Below, one piece after another: positions 1 through 8,121 of a stretch of 64,000 bases of DNA. The notes beneath the pieces were generated by a model. That model worked only from the letters and a program-made list of their open reading frames with translations. It made no database searches and was not told the DNA's origin. A program made the position numbers and the translations under genes. The DNA lies in assembly GCA_965221035.1 (NCBI GenBank), contig OZ244860.1, forward strand, positions 3,753,997 to 3,817,996, in the 5' to 3' direction. The stretch's first letter is position 1. Each line of letters opens with the position of its first letter. The DNA comes from UBA6522 sp965221035. Lineage in GTDB: Bacteria > Pseudomonadota > Gammaproteobacteria > Steroidobacterales > Rariloculaceae.

Positions 1-2
1 CC

Positions 3-1082
3 TATGTGAAATACGGCGTAAGGAAAATATTGGTTCCCTCGATACTGGTGTTGGCGCTCGGGTGCGTCGGCATAGCCATAGCCGCGGAGAACTACGCGAT
101 TTATGCCGTTAGCGTGTTTGTGGTCCGCGCCATGGTCATACCGTTGCTGTTGGGCGCCTTCCTGCTCTGCGCCAACTGGTTCATCAAGTACAGGGGGCGC
201 GCGTTGGGGGTGGTCACCGCCGGCGCTCCGTTTTTCTCCATCATAGGCATCGCGACCATGACCTGGTTGACCAACGATGTGGGTCTCGGCATGAACGTCT
301 ACCTCGTGATTGCCGCCATTCTGGTCGGTATGAGCATCGTAACCGCTCGGTTGGTCAGGGACACGCCGGAAGACTGCGGACTCTACCCGGACGGTGCGGA
401 TCACCGCCCCGTTTCCGAACAGGGGGAAACAGGGAAACCGATTCCCGTCATGCAGCTTCTCAGTGAGGTCAGGGCATGGCAATTGATCATCTCCTACGGA
501 ATCATGCAATTCGTCATTGTCGCGATGATGGCCTATATGGCTGTGCGCTACATCAGCCTCAGCACGCCGGAAGATGTCCCGAACCTGTTCGTGAGCCAGG
601 CGCTGATCTGGTTGTCTGTGGGAGCCGCTTGCGGGATCCCCATGAGTTACGTGATCGGCTGGATCGACGACAAGCTGGGGTCAATCAAGGCATCGCTCGT
701 GTTGAATGTCTTGTTTTTCTTCGCGGTGGTGCCGCTTGCGCTCATGCCCGAGGGTGGAAACAGGATGCTGATGGTGATCTGGGCATTTGGAGTCGCCTGC
801 ATGACCGGCGGCGTCCCGACCATGCACCCCTGCATAACCTCCTATGTCTATGGGCGCAAGCACTATATGGAAGCCAACAAGTGGCTCATGACCATCCAGG
901 CGATACCGATGGCATTTGCGATCGCATTCATGGCGGCCTTCAATGACGCCGGCATACTGACCAACGCCTACTACGTTCTCATGGGACTGCTGGTCGTTTC
1001 GTTCGTGACGATACTGACAATGCGCAATCTCCCCGACGCGAACGCCGAGGACAGGGACTACGCGCGCGCCGCATCAACCTGA
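3..1082 (+). CDS. MFS transporter, N-terminus cut by window edge
   Basis: This is a membrane carrier of the major facilitator superfamily. About 358 residues are visible, with roughly ten hydrophobic helices and the charged loop expected between the two halves (around residues 120-145). The reading frame stays open through the left edge, so the GTG at position 6 is probably internal and the true start lies upstream; full-length relatives have about 400-430 residues. The gene ends 85 bases before the PhlG-like hydrolase on the same strand, which suggests co-transcription and a role in importing the hydrolase substrate or a related aromatic acid (inference). A 17-codon relic of the same C-terminus is found near 45.9 kb. 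Substrate is unknown. Confidence 0.85.
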   Translation, partial: YVKYGVRKILVPSILVLALGCVGIAIAAENYAIYAVSVFVVRAMVIPLLLGAFLLCANWFIKYRGRALGVVTAGAPFFSIIGIATMTWLTNDVGLGMNVYLVIAAILVGMSIVTARLVRDTPEDCGLYPDGADHRPVSEQGETGKPIPVMQLLSEVRAWQLIISYGIMQFVIVAMMAYMAVRYISLSTPEDVPNLFVSQALIWLSVGAACGIPMSYVIGWIDDKLGSIKASLVLNVLFFFAVVPLALMPEGGNRMLMVIWAFGVACMTGGVPTMHPCITSYVYGRKHYMEANKWLMTIQAIPMAFAIAFMAAFNDAGILTNAYYVLMGLLVVSFVTILTMRNLPDANAEDRDYARAAST

Positions 1083-1086
1083 TGCG
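1066..1086. repeat. Short palindromic repeat, copy 1
   Basis: A 21-base sequence overlapping the end of the MFS gene is identical to one at 7844-7864 just upstream of the BKACE gene. Its core is GCATCA-ACC-TGATGC, two 6-base inverted arms around three bases. It could form a small stem-loop at an mRNA end or be a REP-like element. No run of T follows, so it is not a standard intrinsic terminator. Confidence 0.55.
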
Positions 1087-1167
1087 ACATGATTGGGATA
1101 ATGTGGCCCCAGGTAGCGGTTCCGGCTACCCGGGCGCCAGGTCAATTTAGCAACGAGGAACCGCACA

Positions 1168-1791
1168 ATGGAATATTCCGTTACCCAGGACGATATCGGT
1201 ACACATCTACACTGGAAGCACGACGGGGTCACCGCCCAGATGATCGACTGGTTCTGGAGCAACATGGAGAAGGGGGTCATTCTCTGGCATCCGGAAGAGC
1301 ATGAGCCGCTGACCTGGGAAGTGCCTCCCAAGCACGGCAACCCGATCCATTCGATTCACCTCGCACCGCAAACGTGGTCGGACGGTACACGCAGAAATCT
1401 CTACATCCGCTTTGAGGATCTCGACGATGTGCCGACAAGATTCAAGGACGTGATCGACCATGAGCACGTGGTTGTCGTGGCCGGCCTCGGATTCGGGCCC
1501 GAGAGCATGGAGAATCCGGACCCCATGGGGTATCGCATTCACCAATGGGAGAAGACCGATTACGGAGTCAGGGGGCGTTCAACCGGCATCGGCACACGTG
1601 TGAAGGAAACCCATGAAGACGGCATGATCTGGGCCAAGCACTGCGCGCAGGAAGTGGGCAACTGGGGAGTGTTCCTGCCCCAGCTGTTTACGCTGTGGAA
1701 GGTGGTCAAGAACACGGACTACAATCCGTTCACCGACCTGACAGTCGAAGGTAGCGGGGACACGCTGCGGTACAAGTATATTGATCGGTAA
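1168..1791 (+). CDS. PhlG-like C-C bond hydrolase (DAPG hydrolase family)
   Basis: The 207-residue cytoplasmic protein looks like the catalytic part of the 2,4-diacetylphloroglucinol hydrolase family, zinc enzymes that split a carbon-carbon bond between an acyl group and a phenolic ring. The N-terminal segment with FWSNMEKG and LWHPEEH (residues 29-45), DHEHVVV (97-103) and HCAQE (158-162) carry His and Glu residues compatible with a zinc site; the H-x3-E pair matches the known arrangement in PhlG as I recall it. It is shorter than PhlG itself (about 290 residues). A GAGGA ribosome site lies about 9 bases before the ATG. A broken second copy is present at 45977-46195. The family assignment is from motif memory, so the exact substrate is open. 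Confidence 0.6.
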   Translation: MEYSVTQDDIGTHLHWKHDGVTAQMIDWFWSNMEKGVILWHPEEHEPLTWEVPPKHGNPIHSIHLAPQTWSDGTRRNLYIRFEDLDDVPTRFKDVIDHEHVVVVAGLGFGPESMENPDPMGYRIHQWEKTDYGVRGRSTGIGTRVKETHEDGMIWAKHCAQEVGNWGVFLPQLFTLWKVVKNTDYNPFTDLTVEGSGDTLRYKYIDR

Positions 1792-1808
1792 AATGCCTTG
1801 TTCGTGGG

Positions 1809-4328
1809 TCAGAAATTGACCGAAACCCCAACGCCATACGTGCGCGGCGGAGCCAGCGTCACGTACTCGGCCCCTCCGCCGAATGACGGACCGTAGTTCG
1901 TCTGAACCGCCTCGTTTCCGATATTCCGCGCATAGCCGTGAACAAACCAGGAGTTATCGGCTGAGGCCCAATTCAGATACAGGTTGTACAGACTGTAATC
2001 GTCTTGAACGGACTTGCCCGGATTGGCGATGTTTGCGCCCGGAGCTCCACCCAGGGACCAATATTCGCCGCGGTGTTCAGCGTTCAGACTTGCTGTCAGA
2101 TTGCTGCCTCCTGGCAACTGGAATATGTGGCTGTAGGTCAGATTGACTGCAGTCTCGGGCGAATTCTGCAAGACCAGGCCATCGTAGGACGCGTTGAGTG
2201 TGGAAAGATCGCCGTACATCGACGAGATTGCGTCGGAATCCGTGAAACCGACCTGGTTCATGGTCGCTTCAAAGTCGGCTGCCGAGGGAAGGCCTGTAGG
2301 AGCCGTTGTGATCGAATCCAGCAATTCCAGCGACAGATCCAACCGGTCGGAGTCCGTAAGCAACCAATTCAGTTCGATGTCGACTCCGGAGCTGATGAGG
2401 TCCGGAACCGTCGATGCCAGTATCTGGTAGCACGCATAACCGGTTAGCGGGTCAAAGAATGCAGGGTTCGGAAACGGGAATGCCGAGCACGCGGGAAACG
2501 GTGGTGCGAACTGCGGGTTGACCTCCACGCCCACACTGCCTTCCAGCATCCGGTCATGGTATTCGGAGTCGAAATATTCGAAATTGAACTGCAAGCGATC
2601 TTGAAGCCAGCGGCTCTTGTAACCGAGAGTTATTTGATCCAGCGTTTCCGCAACGGTGCCTTCAGGAGCAAACGCAAATATGTTGCCTGCCTGATATCCG
2701 GTGCTGTAAACGGCGTACGCCATCGAATCTCCGCCTGAAAGGTCGTATTCGACGCCAAGACGGTAAGTCACGTCATCCCAGGCTCTCGCGCCGGTGCTCG
2801 CAGGCGGATAACCTTGCGGTCCGGGACCTGTGCTGTCACCGGGTGTATCCGAGAGTCTAAGGTAGGATTTTTCGTCGTCGCTTTGGCGAACACCCGCCAC
2901 GATGCGCAGCGTATCCGTTACCGGAAACGCACCGTTCACATAGACCGAGAGCGTTTCGTGCGCGTTGTTGTCGAACGACCAGCAATACGCATTCTCGGTA
3001 AGGCTCACCGCCGGACAGAACGGTCCCGCTCCGAACCCGGGAAAGCCGGCGGAACGAAATGTTCCGTCAAGCTCGGTATCGTAATAATAGAGGCCGGCGA
3101 GCCACTCGAACGGCGCGTCCGGGGAAGAGGTCAACTGCACATCGACCTGGGTGGTCTCCTGCCGTCGGTCCTCGCTTCGCCAGTCGGTGCCGCGCGGGGG
3201 TTCTTCGGACAGAAAGTGCGCTTTCTGGAAGGAAGGCGCCACGGTCAGGGTTCCGATACCCGTGATCCAGTCAACGTCTGCGCTGAACTGGTCGATCGTC
3301 GTATTGCGGAAAGGGCTGTTCGGCCAGGAGTCAAACGGATAACCATCGTCCCAGGGATCGGACCGGTCCCGGTACGATGTGCCATCGTTGATATGGCCGT
3401 ACAACGTTCCCATGGTCACGTCGTAACAGGGTGACGTCGCGCACACGCCACCGGGCGGCCCAGGCGGCCCACCCGGTGGTGCGGGAGGGCGGATGGGATC
3501 CTGATCCGGATTGTACGCTTCCCAGTAGCCGCCATATGTGAGGACGCTCGTGTCGACACCATTACCGCCGATCGTGTTTTGGGACGCCGTCAGGACAATG
3601 TTCAAAGCGTCATCGGGCTGAATGCGATACTTGATACGGTAGTTCGTCAAATCCGAGTCGCCCGCCCCGGAAGAAATGTAACCGTTCCTCTGGACGTCCG
3701 AATAGGCGATACGGATTGCCTGATTGTCGGCCAGCGGGATATTGACCACGCCTTCGAAACTGGCCAGGTCAAAACTTCCAACCTCCAGCGAACCGTTTCC
3801 TTCAAATTCGAAAACCGGATCATTGGATACCAGGCTCACCGCGCCCGCCAGCGAGGCGGCCCCAAGCGTTGTGCTCTGCGTACCGCGCATCACCTCGACC
3901 TGCTGCAGGTCCAGTGAACCCCCGCGTACCGTTTCGCCCCTATTCTGGTACACCCCATCGATGAGCACCGCCACGACGGGTGTTCCCGTGCCTGGGGGCT
4001 GCGGTCCGGAACCAACGCCGATTCCCCTCAAGAAAAAGGAGTCGCCGACCTGGCTTCCCTGCGAGGCCACCCCAACGACCCCACGCATGATCTCGTCGAT
4101 GCGTTTCTTGCCTTGGGCCCGCAATTGTTCGCCGGTGAACACTTGAATGGACATGGACGTTTTCTGCAGATCGGCTTCACGTCTTTCTGCGGTGACGACT
4201 ATCTCCTCAAGCATCGAGCCGGCTTCATCCTGGGCTGGCGAATTTGTCGTGTGCAGCAAGCCAACCGCTGCCGCGAGGGTGCCGACAATGTTAAGAATCC
4301 GCCTTGGCTGAATTGGTCGATTCATCAT
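1809..4328 (-). CDS. TonB-dependent outer-membrane receptor (first of four)
   Basis: The 839-residue protein has a signal peptide ending near NSPAQ (residue 32), a TonB-box-like stretch LEEIVVTAERRE just after it, a plug domain to about residue 165 and a long beta-barrel ending in the outer-membrane signature RTYGVGVSVNF with terminal Phe. It imports a ligand across the outer membrane using TonB energy. A barrel loop around residue 290 is rich in Pro and Gly (PPAPPGGPPGPPGG), a composition shared with other exported proteins in this window. It lies directly downstream of the EthD-like gene on the same strand, and a nod-box-like site sits 68 bases upstream, suggesting control by the nearby LysR protein. 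The ligand may be an aromatic compound rather than iron (inference). Confidence 0.92.
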   Translation of the reverse strand: MMNRPIQPRRILNIVGTLAAAVGLLHTTNSPAQDEAGSMLEEIVVTAERREADLQKTSMSIQVFTGEQLRAQGKKRIDEIMRGVVGVASQGSQVGDSFFLRGIGVGSGPQPPGTGTPVVAVLIDGVYQNRGETVRGGSLDLQQVEVMRGTQSTTLGAASLAGAVSLVSNDPVFEFEGNGSLEVGSFDLASFEGVVNIPLADNQAIRIAYSDVQRNGYISSGAGDSDLTNYRIKYRIQPDDALNIVLTASQNTIGGNGVDTSVLTYGGYWEAYNPDQDPIRPPAPPGGPPGPPGGVCATSPCYDVTMGTLYGHINDGTSYRDRSDPWDDGYPFDSWPNSPFRNTTIDQFSADVDWITGIGTLTVAPSFQKAHFLSEEPPRGTDWRSEDRRQETTQVDVQLTSSPDAPFEWLAGLYYYDTELDGTFRSAGFPGFGAGPFCPAVSLTENAYCWSFDNNAHETLSVYVNGAFPVTDTLRIVAGVRQSDDEKSYLRLSDTPGDSTGPGPQGYPPASTGARAWDDVTYRLGVEYDLSGGDSMAYAVYSTGYQAGNIFAFAPEGTVAETLDQITLGYKSRWLQDRLQFNFEYFDSEYHDRMLEGSVGVEVNPQFAPPFPACSAFPFPNPAFFDPLTGYACYQILASTVPDLISSGVDIELNWLLTDSDRLDLSLELLDSITTAPTGLPSAADFEATMNQVGFTDSDAISSMYGDLSTLNASYDGLVLQNSPETAVNLTYSHIFQLPGGSNLTASLNAEHRGEYWSLGGAPGANIANPGKSVQDDYSLYNLYLNWASADNSWFVHGYARNIGNEAVQTNYGPSFGGGAEYVTLAPPRTYGVGVSVNF

Positions 4329-4395
4329 CTTGTAACCCGCCGAGCTTAATTGAAAATCAGGCTGCCATGTTCGGCGATCGATAGTCAGTTATCCA

Positions 4396-4410
4396 ATCGT
4401 GGATTTCGAT
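4396..4410. promoter_or_regulatory. Nod-box-like LysR site upstream of TonB receptor
   Basis: The bases ATCGTGGATTTCGAT fit the ATC-N9-GAT core recognised by NodD-type LysR regulators. They overlap a perfect 6-base palindrome, CGATAG-CAG-CTATCG, at 4407-4421. The site is between the TonB receptor gene and the EthD-like gene. The same ATC-N9-GAT pattern occurs at 5304-5318 and 6342-6356 around the LysR gene, which supports a small regulon. Confidence 0.5.
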
Positions 4411-4445
4411 AGCAGCTATCGCATTCACCTATTCTGGGCGCCTGT

Positions 4446-5246
4446 TCACGCAGTGGTGATATACGGCCTCAGATGCCGTTTGAAGTCGTCCGTTGGCGCT
4501 TCGAGCAGGAATTGGCACACAAAGTCCACCGCCGGCTGCAGAAAGGGGTAGCGGTCGTAAGTGGCCCAGGGTGGCTTCGAATAATGGACCTTGGACTCGA
4601 TGACCGCATCGCGCCAGGCGTTGGCGTTCTCGTACCAGAGCTCAGTGACCCTTGCAAACGGGCCCAACCGTGGTTCCCGTACTTGCCTGTAGCTAAAGAA
4701 ACGCTTGAGTCCCGGTTGCGAGGCGACTTCCGGCGCGTGAACCTTCAGGAACCATTCTTCACCCTCTTCGACAGACACGCCGTCAGGGTACTTGTGCGCT
4801 GTGATCCAGCGTATGATGGTTCCGTCGTCCAGAGTCAGTCCCTTGCCCAGGAAATCGTCCGCACGACGGCTCTGGACGAATATCATGACCGGCGGATGGG
4901 GTCCGCCTGGGCTCCCAGCCCAACCGGCGGTACGCGCTTCGCCTTCAGGAAGGCCCACCGCCGCTGCATAGTTCGAGGGCCAGACTTCGCTCAACGCGGT
5001 GCCGTGGTCCATTACGCCACCTATCCAGGGCGGTTCGCGCCACCAGTGTTCCGTCATGCGCCAGTTGTAAGGAAAAAAGCGTTCCGAGCCCTCCGGCGCT
5101 GGCACGGCGCGATAGCTCGTGTAGCGCTCCAGGATGGGATCAAGCTGGCCAACCGTCTCGCGGGCATGATCCTTGAGCAGCCATCGCTCCATCAGGGGCA
5201 ACTCGTTCATGTCGGCGAGATTCAATATCAGGTAGCTGCGCAGCAT
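4446..5246 (-). CDS. EthD-like / dimeric alpha-beta barrel protein, copy 1
   Basis: I choose the ATG at 5246 because an excellent GGAGGT ribosome site precedes it by 6 bases; a longer frame to 5327 is possible but lacks such a site. The 266-residue protein is cytoplasmic, without signal peptide or membrane segment, and appears to be a tandem of two ferredoxin-like halves, as in EthD and related small ring-substrate enzymes. Recognisable stretches are DHARETVGQLDP, HKYPDGVSVEEGEEWFLKVHAPEV and QPGLKRFFSYR. A homologue sharing the YPDGV-(S/A)VEE/DEAE-W-L-VH-PEV-QPGL-RFFS pattern is found at 60091-60864, also beside a TonB receptor gene. Function is unknown; the context suggests degradation of the imported ligand. 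Confidence 0.6.
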   Translation of the reverse strand: MLRSYLILNLADMNELPLMERWLLKDHARETVGQLDPILERYTSYRAVPAPEGSERFFPYNWRMTEHWWREPPWIGGVMDHGTALSEVWPSNYAAAVGLPEGEARTAGWAGSPGGPHPPVMIFVQSRRADDFLGKGLTLDDGTIIRWITAHKYPDGVSVEEGEEWFLKVHAPEVASQPGLKRFFSYRQVREPRLGPFARVTELWYENANAWRDAVIESKVHYSKPPWATYDRYPFLQPAVDFVCQFLLEAPTDDFKRHLRPYITTA

Positions 5247-5303
5247 GCTGTACCTCCGGCGTGATGATGAAATAAGGTAATTCATGGAGTCACCATGTCC
5301 AAA

Positions 5304-5318
5304 ATCGCTATTATCGAT
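5304..5318. promoter_or_regulatory. Nod-box-like site in the LysR / EthD divergent promoter
   Basis: The bases ATCGCTATTATCGAT match ATC-N9-GAT. The site lies between the divergently read EthD-like gene (start 5246) and the LysR gene (start 5387), where LysR regulators usually bind to control both themselves and the neighbouring operon. Confidence 0.55.
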
Positions 5319-5386
5319 TGCACACATAGATGGGTCGGATGCGACAGCACAGGATGGACTCGACGCAGCACCCCGGGAGCTTCTAA

Positions 5387-6313
5387 ATGCATTTCAATCG
5401 CTTTGACCTGAATTTGCTTGTCGCGCTGGACGCGCTTCTCGAAGAAAAAAACGTGACACGCGCGTCGGAAAGACTGTTCATGTCCCAACCCGCGATGAGC
5501 GGGGCCCTCCAGAGGCTTCGGGAACGATTCAATGATCCGTTGTTGATCCGGGTAGGCAGAACGATGGAGTTGACGCCGCGCGCCAGGACCCTGATCGAAC
5601 CCGTAAGGGAAATACTGCTCCAGATTCAGAATACCATCGACGTCGAGCCGGAATTCGACCCGGCGACCGCGAGAAGGTCGTTTACGGTGCTCATGAGCGA
5701 CTACGTGTCAACGGTACTGGTGCCCGAGGTGCTGCGCCGAATCTCGACCAGGGCGCCCGGTGTGAAGATACAGGTCGCCATGCTGGGCGGGCGGGATCAC
5801 GAGCGGTTGGAAGCCGGTCGGGCGGACTTGATGATTCGGGCCCGCGTCGACCCAAGGAGCGAATCCGCGCTGATTTCGGAGAACCTCAATGTCGATGAAC
5901 TGTTCGACGACGACTGGGTTTGCGTGGCGGACGCCAATCATCCGGCTATCGCTGACGAACTGACGCTGGAGGAATACGTCAGTCTTCCCCACGTTTCACA
6001 CGATTTTGGCGGGCGGACTCCCATGCTTGAAGAAATTTCGCACGCACAGATTTCACTGGACCTCGACGTTCGCGCGGCGGCGCCGAATTTCTCGACTCTG
6101 GTGTTCATGTTGCCTGGCACCCGGTTGATCGCCGTGATACCGCGGCGTCTGGCGCGGACGCTGTCCAGGAATGTGGATATGAAAATCATGAAGCCACCCG
6201 TTGAGCTTCCGCCGCTGAATGAAGTGTTGATCTGGCACAATCGCCACGAGTTGGATGCGGCGCATTCCTGGTTGCGGGGCGTGTTCAGGGAAACCGCGCG
6301 AGAGCTGGATTGA
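5387..6313 (+). CDS. LysR-family transcriptional regulator (NodD-like)
   Basis: The 308-residue protein begins with the winged helix-turn-helix typical of LysR regulators (residues 5-62, FDLNLLVALDALLEEKNVTRAS then SQPAMSGALQRLR) and continues with the effector-binding domain. The opening 'F/L-DLNLLVALD-LLEE-NVTRA' is characteristic of the NodD/NahR-type branch that senses aromatic compounds. It is divergent from the EthD-like and TonB receptor genes and upstream of a VOC gene. Three ATC-N9-GAT sites surround it, consistent with direct control of these genes (inference). Confidence 0.9.
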   Translation: MHFNRFDLNLLVALDALLEEKNVTRASERLFMSQPAMSGALQRLRERFNDPLLIRVGRTMELTPRARTLIEPVREILLQIQNTIDVEPEFDPATARRSFTVLMSDYVSTVLVPEVLRRISTRAPGVKIQVAMLGGRDHERLEAGRADLMIRARVDPRSESALISENLNVDELFDDDWVCVADANHPAIADELTLEEYVSLPHVSHDFGGRTPMLEEISHAQISLDLDVRAAAPNFSTLVFMLPGTRLIAVIPRRLARTLSRNVDMKIMKPPVELPPLNEVLIWHNRHELDAAHSWLRGVFRETARELD

Positions 6314-6341
6314 AGGCTCAAATCGAGAGCAAATACCTCGT

Positions 6342-6356
6342 ATCGATATAATCGAT
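6342..6356. promoter_or_regulatory. Nod-box-like site upstream of VOC gene
   Basis: The bases ATCGATATAATCGAT match ATC-N9-GAT and are also a near-perfect palindrome (ATCGAT-ATA-ATCGAT). The site lies 69 bases before the VOC start, in the position expected for activation by the LysR protein encoded just upstream. Confidence 0.55.
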
Positions 6357-6424
6357 TCATTCATCAATAGGCACTGCTGTACGATGCGAAATTCGGGATG
6401 CAGGTGCTGGCAACAAGGGTCGAA

Positions 6425-6829
6425 ATGGCGTCGGAGCAGGCTTTCGAATTTCATCACGGCGGCGTAAGCGTTCCAGACCTCGATGCGGCAATCGGCTGGT
6501 ATCGGGAGATGCTCGGATTTGAGGTCGAGAAGCGGTTTTCGATTCCGGGTGCAAATGCCGACGTTGCGATGGTCCGCAGAGGCGACCTGCGATTCGAGTT
6601 ATTCGAGGTGATGGATGCCGATCCGCTGCCCGAAGATCGTCGCCACCCTGATCGCGACTTGCGTACTCACGGTAACAAACACATTGCCTTCCGGGTCGAA
6701 GATGCCGAAGCATTCCTTGAGCTGATGACCAGGAAGAACGCCGATGTGGCAATGGTTGTTAGGGAAGATTTCGGAACGGGCTTCTTCATCCGCGACTGCG
6801 CCGGCAATCTCATCGAGTTTGTTGAATGA
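6425..6829 (+). CDS. VOC-family protein (glyoxalase/epimerase fold)
   Basis: The start at 6425 is preferred because AAGGG lies 5 bases upstream; an ATG at 6398 would add nine residues. The 134-residue single-module vicinal oxygen chelate protein has HHGGVSVPDLDAAIGWYREMLG at the N-terminus, a HIAFRV centre and DCAGNLIEFVE at the end, giving His, Gln/Glu-type metal ligand positions at the usual places. Proteins of this fold include glyoxalase I, methylmalonyl-CoA epimerase and small ring-cleaving enzymes. It is likely in the LysR regulon because of the site at 6342. A decayed homologue (ELFEAPGAAPLPEGRR) is at 43845-44015. Confidence 0.75.
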   Translation: MASEQAFEFHHGGVSVPDLDAAIGWYREMLGFEVEKRFSIPGANADVAMVRRGDLRFELFEVMDADPLPEDRRHPDRDLRTHGNKHIAFRVEDAEAFLELMTRKNADVAMVVREDFGTGFFIRDCAGNLIEFVE

Positions 6830-6879
6830 GTGCGGAGGCCGACGTCTTGTGACGGGTGGCTCGCGTGCCTGACACCGAT

Positions 6880-7818
6880 TCAGAAATTCACCTTGTCTGC
6901 GCCCTTGAGATCCAGCATCTCGCGAACGTCGTCGGGAGACGCGATCTCGTAGCCGAGTTCCTCGATGATGCGTCGCACCTTGGCGACCTGTTCCGCATTC
7001 GACTCCGCCAGCTTGCCGCGCTCGATGAAGAGGGAGTCCTCTAGCCCAACCCTCACGTTGCCCCCCAGCATGACGGCCAGTGTGGCCATCGGTATCTGCG
7101 CGGCACCCGCACCGAGCACCGACCACTGGTACTGGTCGCCGAACAGGCGGTCCGCGGTGCGCTTCATGAATACCAGGTTGTCCGGTTCGGCGCCGATCCC
7201 GCCGAGTATGCCCATGACGAACTGCAGGAATATCGGCGGTCTGAAAAGACCCGTGTCCATGCAGAACTTGAGATTGTACAAGTGGCCGACGTCGTAGCAT
7301 TCATGCTCGAACTTGACGTTGTGCCCGCGTCCCAGCGCCTTTTCGACCTGGGCGATGTCGCGGAAGGTGTTGCGGAAGATGTAGCTGTCCGAATTTTCTA
7401 CGTAGTCTCGCTCCCAGTCGAACTTCCATGATTCGAACCGCTGTGCCAGCGGATGGAAGGAGAAGTTCATGCTGCCCATGTTCAGGGAGCTCATTTCCGG
7501 TGAGGCCACCTCGGAGGGTCTGATGCGGTCGTCGATGGACGTCTTGAGACTGCCGCCGGTGGAGAGATTGACGACCGAGTCGGTGTGTTTCTTGATGGTC
7601 GGAAGAAAGCGCATGAAGTGGTCAGGGTCGAGCGACACGGAACCGTCCGAGGGATCGCGCGCGTGCAGATGCAGTACGGCGGCGCCGGCTTCAGCCGCAT
7701 CGATGGCCTGCCGGGCGATGTCCTCGGAGCGGTAGGGCAGGGCGTCGGACATGGTCGGCGTGTGGATCGCCCCTGTAATCGCACAGGTTATTGCTACCTT
7801 TCTCGGTTTCCTTGCCAT
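6880..7818 (-). CDS. BKACE-family beta-keto acid cleavage enzyme
   Basis: The 312-residue protein matches the beta-keto acid cleavage enzyme family (3-keto-5-aminohexanoate cleavage protein, Kce). It has the conserved start ITCAITGAIHTPTMSDALPY, the zinc-binding VLHLHARDP motif (residues 47-55) and the LGGIGAEPDNL region. Such enzymes condense a beta-keto acid with acetyl-CoA and release acetoacetate plus a new CoA ester. It is the last gene of a minus-strand operon with a sodium symporter and two microproteins, so the symporter may bring in its beta-keto acid or a precursor (inference). The substrate cannot be read from sequence alone. Confidence 0.88.
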   Translation of the reverse strand: MARKPRKVAITCAITGAIHTPTMSDALPYRSEDIARQAIDAAEAGAAVLHLHARDPSDGSVSLDPDHFMRFLPTIKKHTDSVVNLSTGGSLKTSIDDRIRPSEVASPEMSSLNMGSMNFSFHPLAQRFESWKFDWERDYVENSDSYIFRNTFRDIAQVEKALGRGHNVKFEHECYDVGHLYNLKFCMDTGLFRPPIFLQFVMGILGGIGAEPDNLVFMKRTADRLFGDQYQWSVLGAGAAQIPMATLAVMLGGNVRVGLEDSLFIERGKLAESNAEQVAKVRRIIEELGYEIASPDDVREMLDLKGADKVNF

Positions 7819-7843
7819 TCGAGTTGCTCCCGCATTGCATTTG

Positions 7844-7888
7844 GCGCCGCATCAACCTGATGCGGCCCTTTCAGGTTGACGCGGCGCT
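7844..7888. repeat. Short palindromic repeat, copy 2, with imperfect inverted partner
   Basis: Positions 7844-7864 repeat the 21 bases at 1066-1086. A further segment at 7872-7888 is an imperfect inverted copy of its left part, so 7842-7888 can fold into one 17-base stem with two mismatches. It lies in the 68-base gap between the second microprotein and the BKACE gene and might set relative expression inside the operon through mRNA processing or partial termination (inference). Confidence 0.55.
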
Positions 7889-8003
7889 AAAGCTTCTGCC
7901 GTTGTCGGAGTCTCAGGTAGCCCACGAGCGCGATGACGCCGAATATCAGCATCATGGACACGACACCGCCCATCCAGATTCGTGTGACTTCCAGTTCAGC
8001 CAT
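7887..8003 (-). CDS. Microprotein 2 (38 aa, one membrane helix)
   Basis: The predicted 38-residue product starts MAELEVTRIWMGG, continues with one hydrophobic helix (VVSMMLIFGVIALVGYL) and ends in a basic tail RLRQRQKL. Its ATG overlaps the stop of microprotein 1 in the arrangement ATGGCTGA, so translation is probably coupled. It is too short for ordinary gene finders. The position between a sodium symporter and BKACE, the single helix and the basic cytoplasmic tail suggest a small accessory subunit of the symporter. Small single-helix partners of SSS and NSS symporters are known; I cannot assign a named family. Confidence 0.6.
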   Translation of the reverse strand: MAELEVTRIWMGGVVSMMLIFGVIALVGYLRLRQRQKL

Positions 8004-8109
8004 TGCGTCGCTCCCGCTCCGGTTTCCGTAGACGTCCAGCGATGAAAACGCCGACCACAACGAATGCGACGATCAAGGCCAGGCTCGTGAAAAATATTTC
8101 GACAAACAT
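7996..8109 (-). CDS. Microprotein 1 (37 aa, one membrane helix)
   Basis: The predicted 37-residue product starts MFVEIFFTSLALIV and has one hydrophobic helix followed by a strongly basic tail RLRKPERERRNG. An AAGGAGG ribosome site lies 5-6 bases before the ATG, the strongest in this operon. It begins 12 bases after the symporter stop and overlaps the start of microprotein 2. The strong translation signal and the tight packing argue that it is a real gene, probably a small membrane partner of the symporter (inference). Confidence 0.65.
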   Translation of the reverse strand: MFVEIFFTSLALIVAFVVVGVFIAGRLRKPERERRNG

Positions 8110-8121
8110 GGAGACCTCCTT

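Noticed and set aside
7842..7888. Inverted repeat as intrinsic terminator
   Set aside because: No T run follows on either strand and it lies inside a likely operon.
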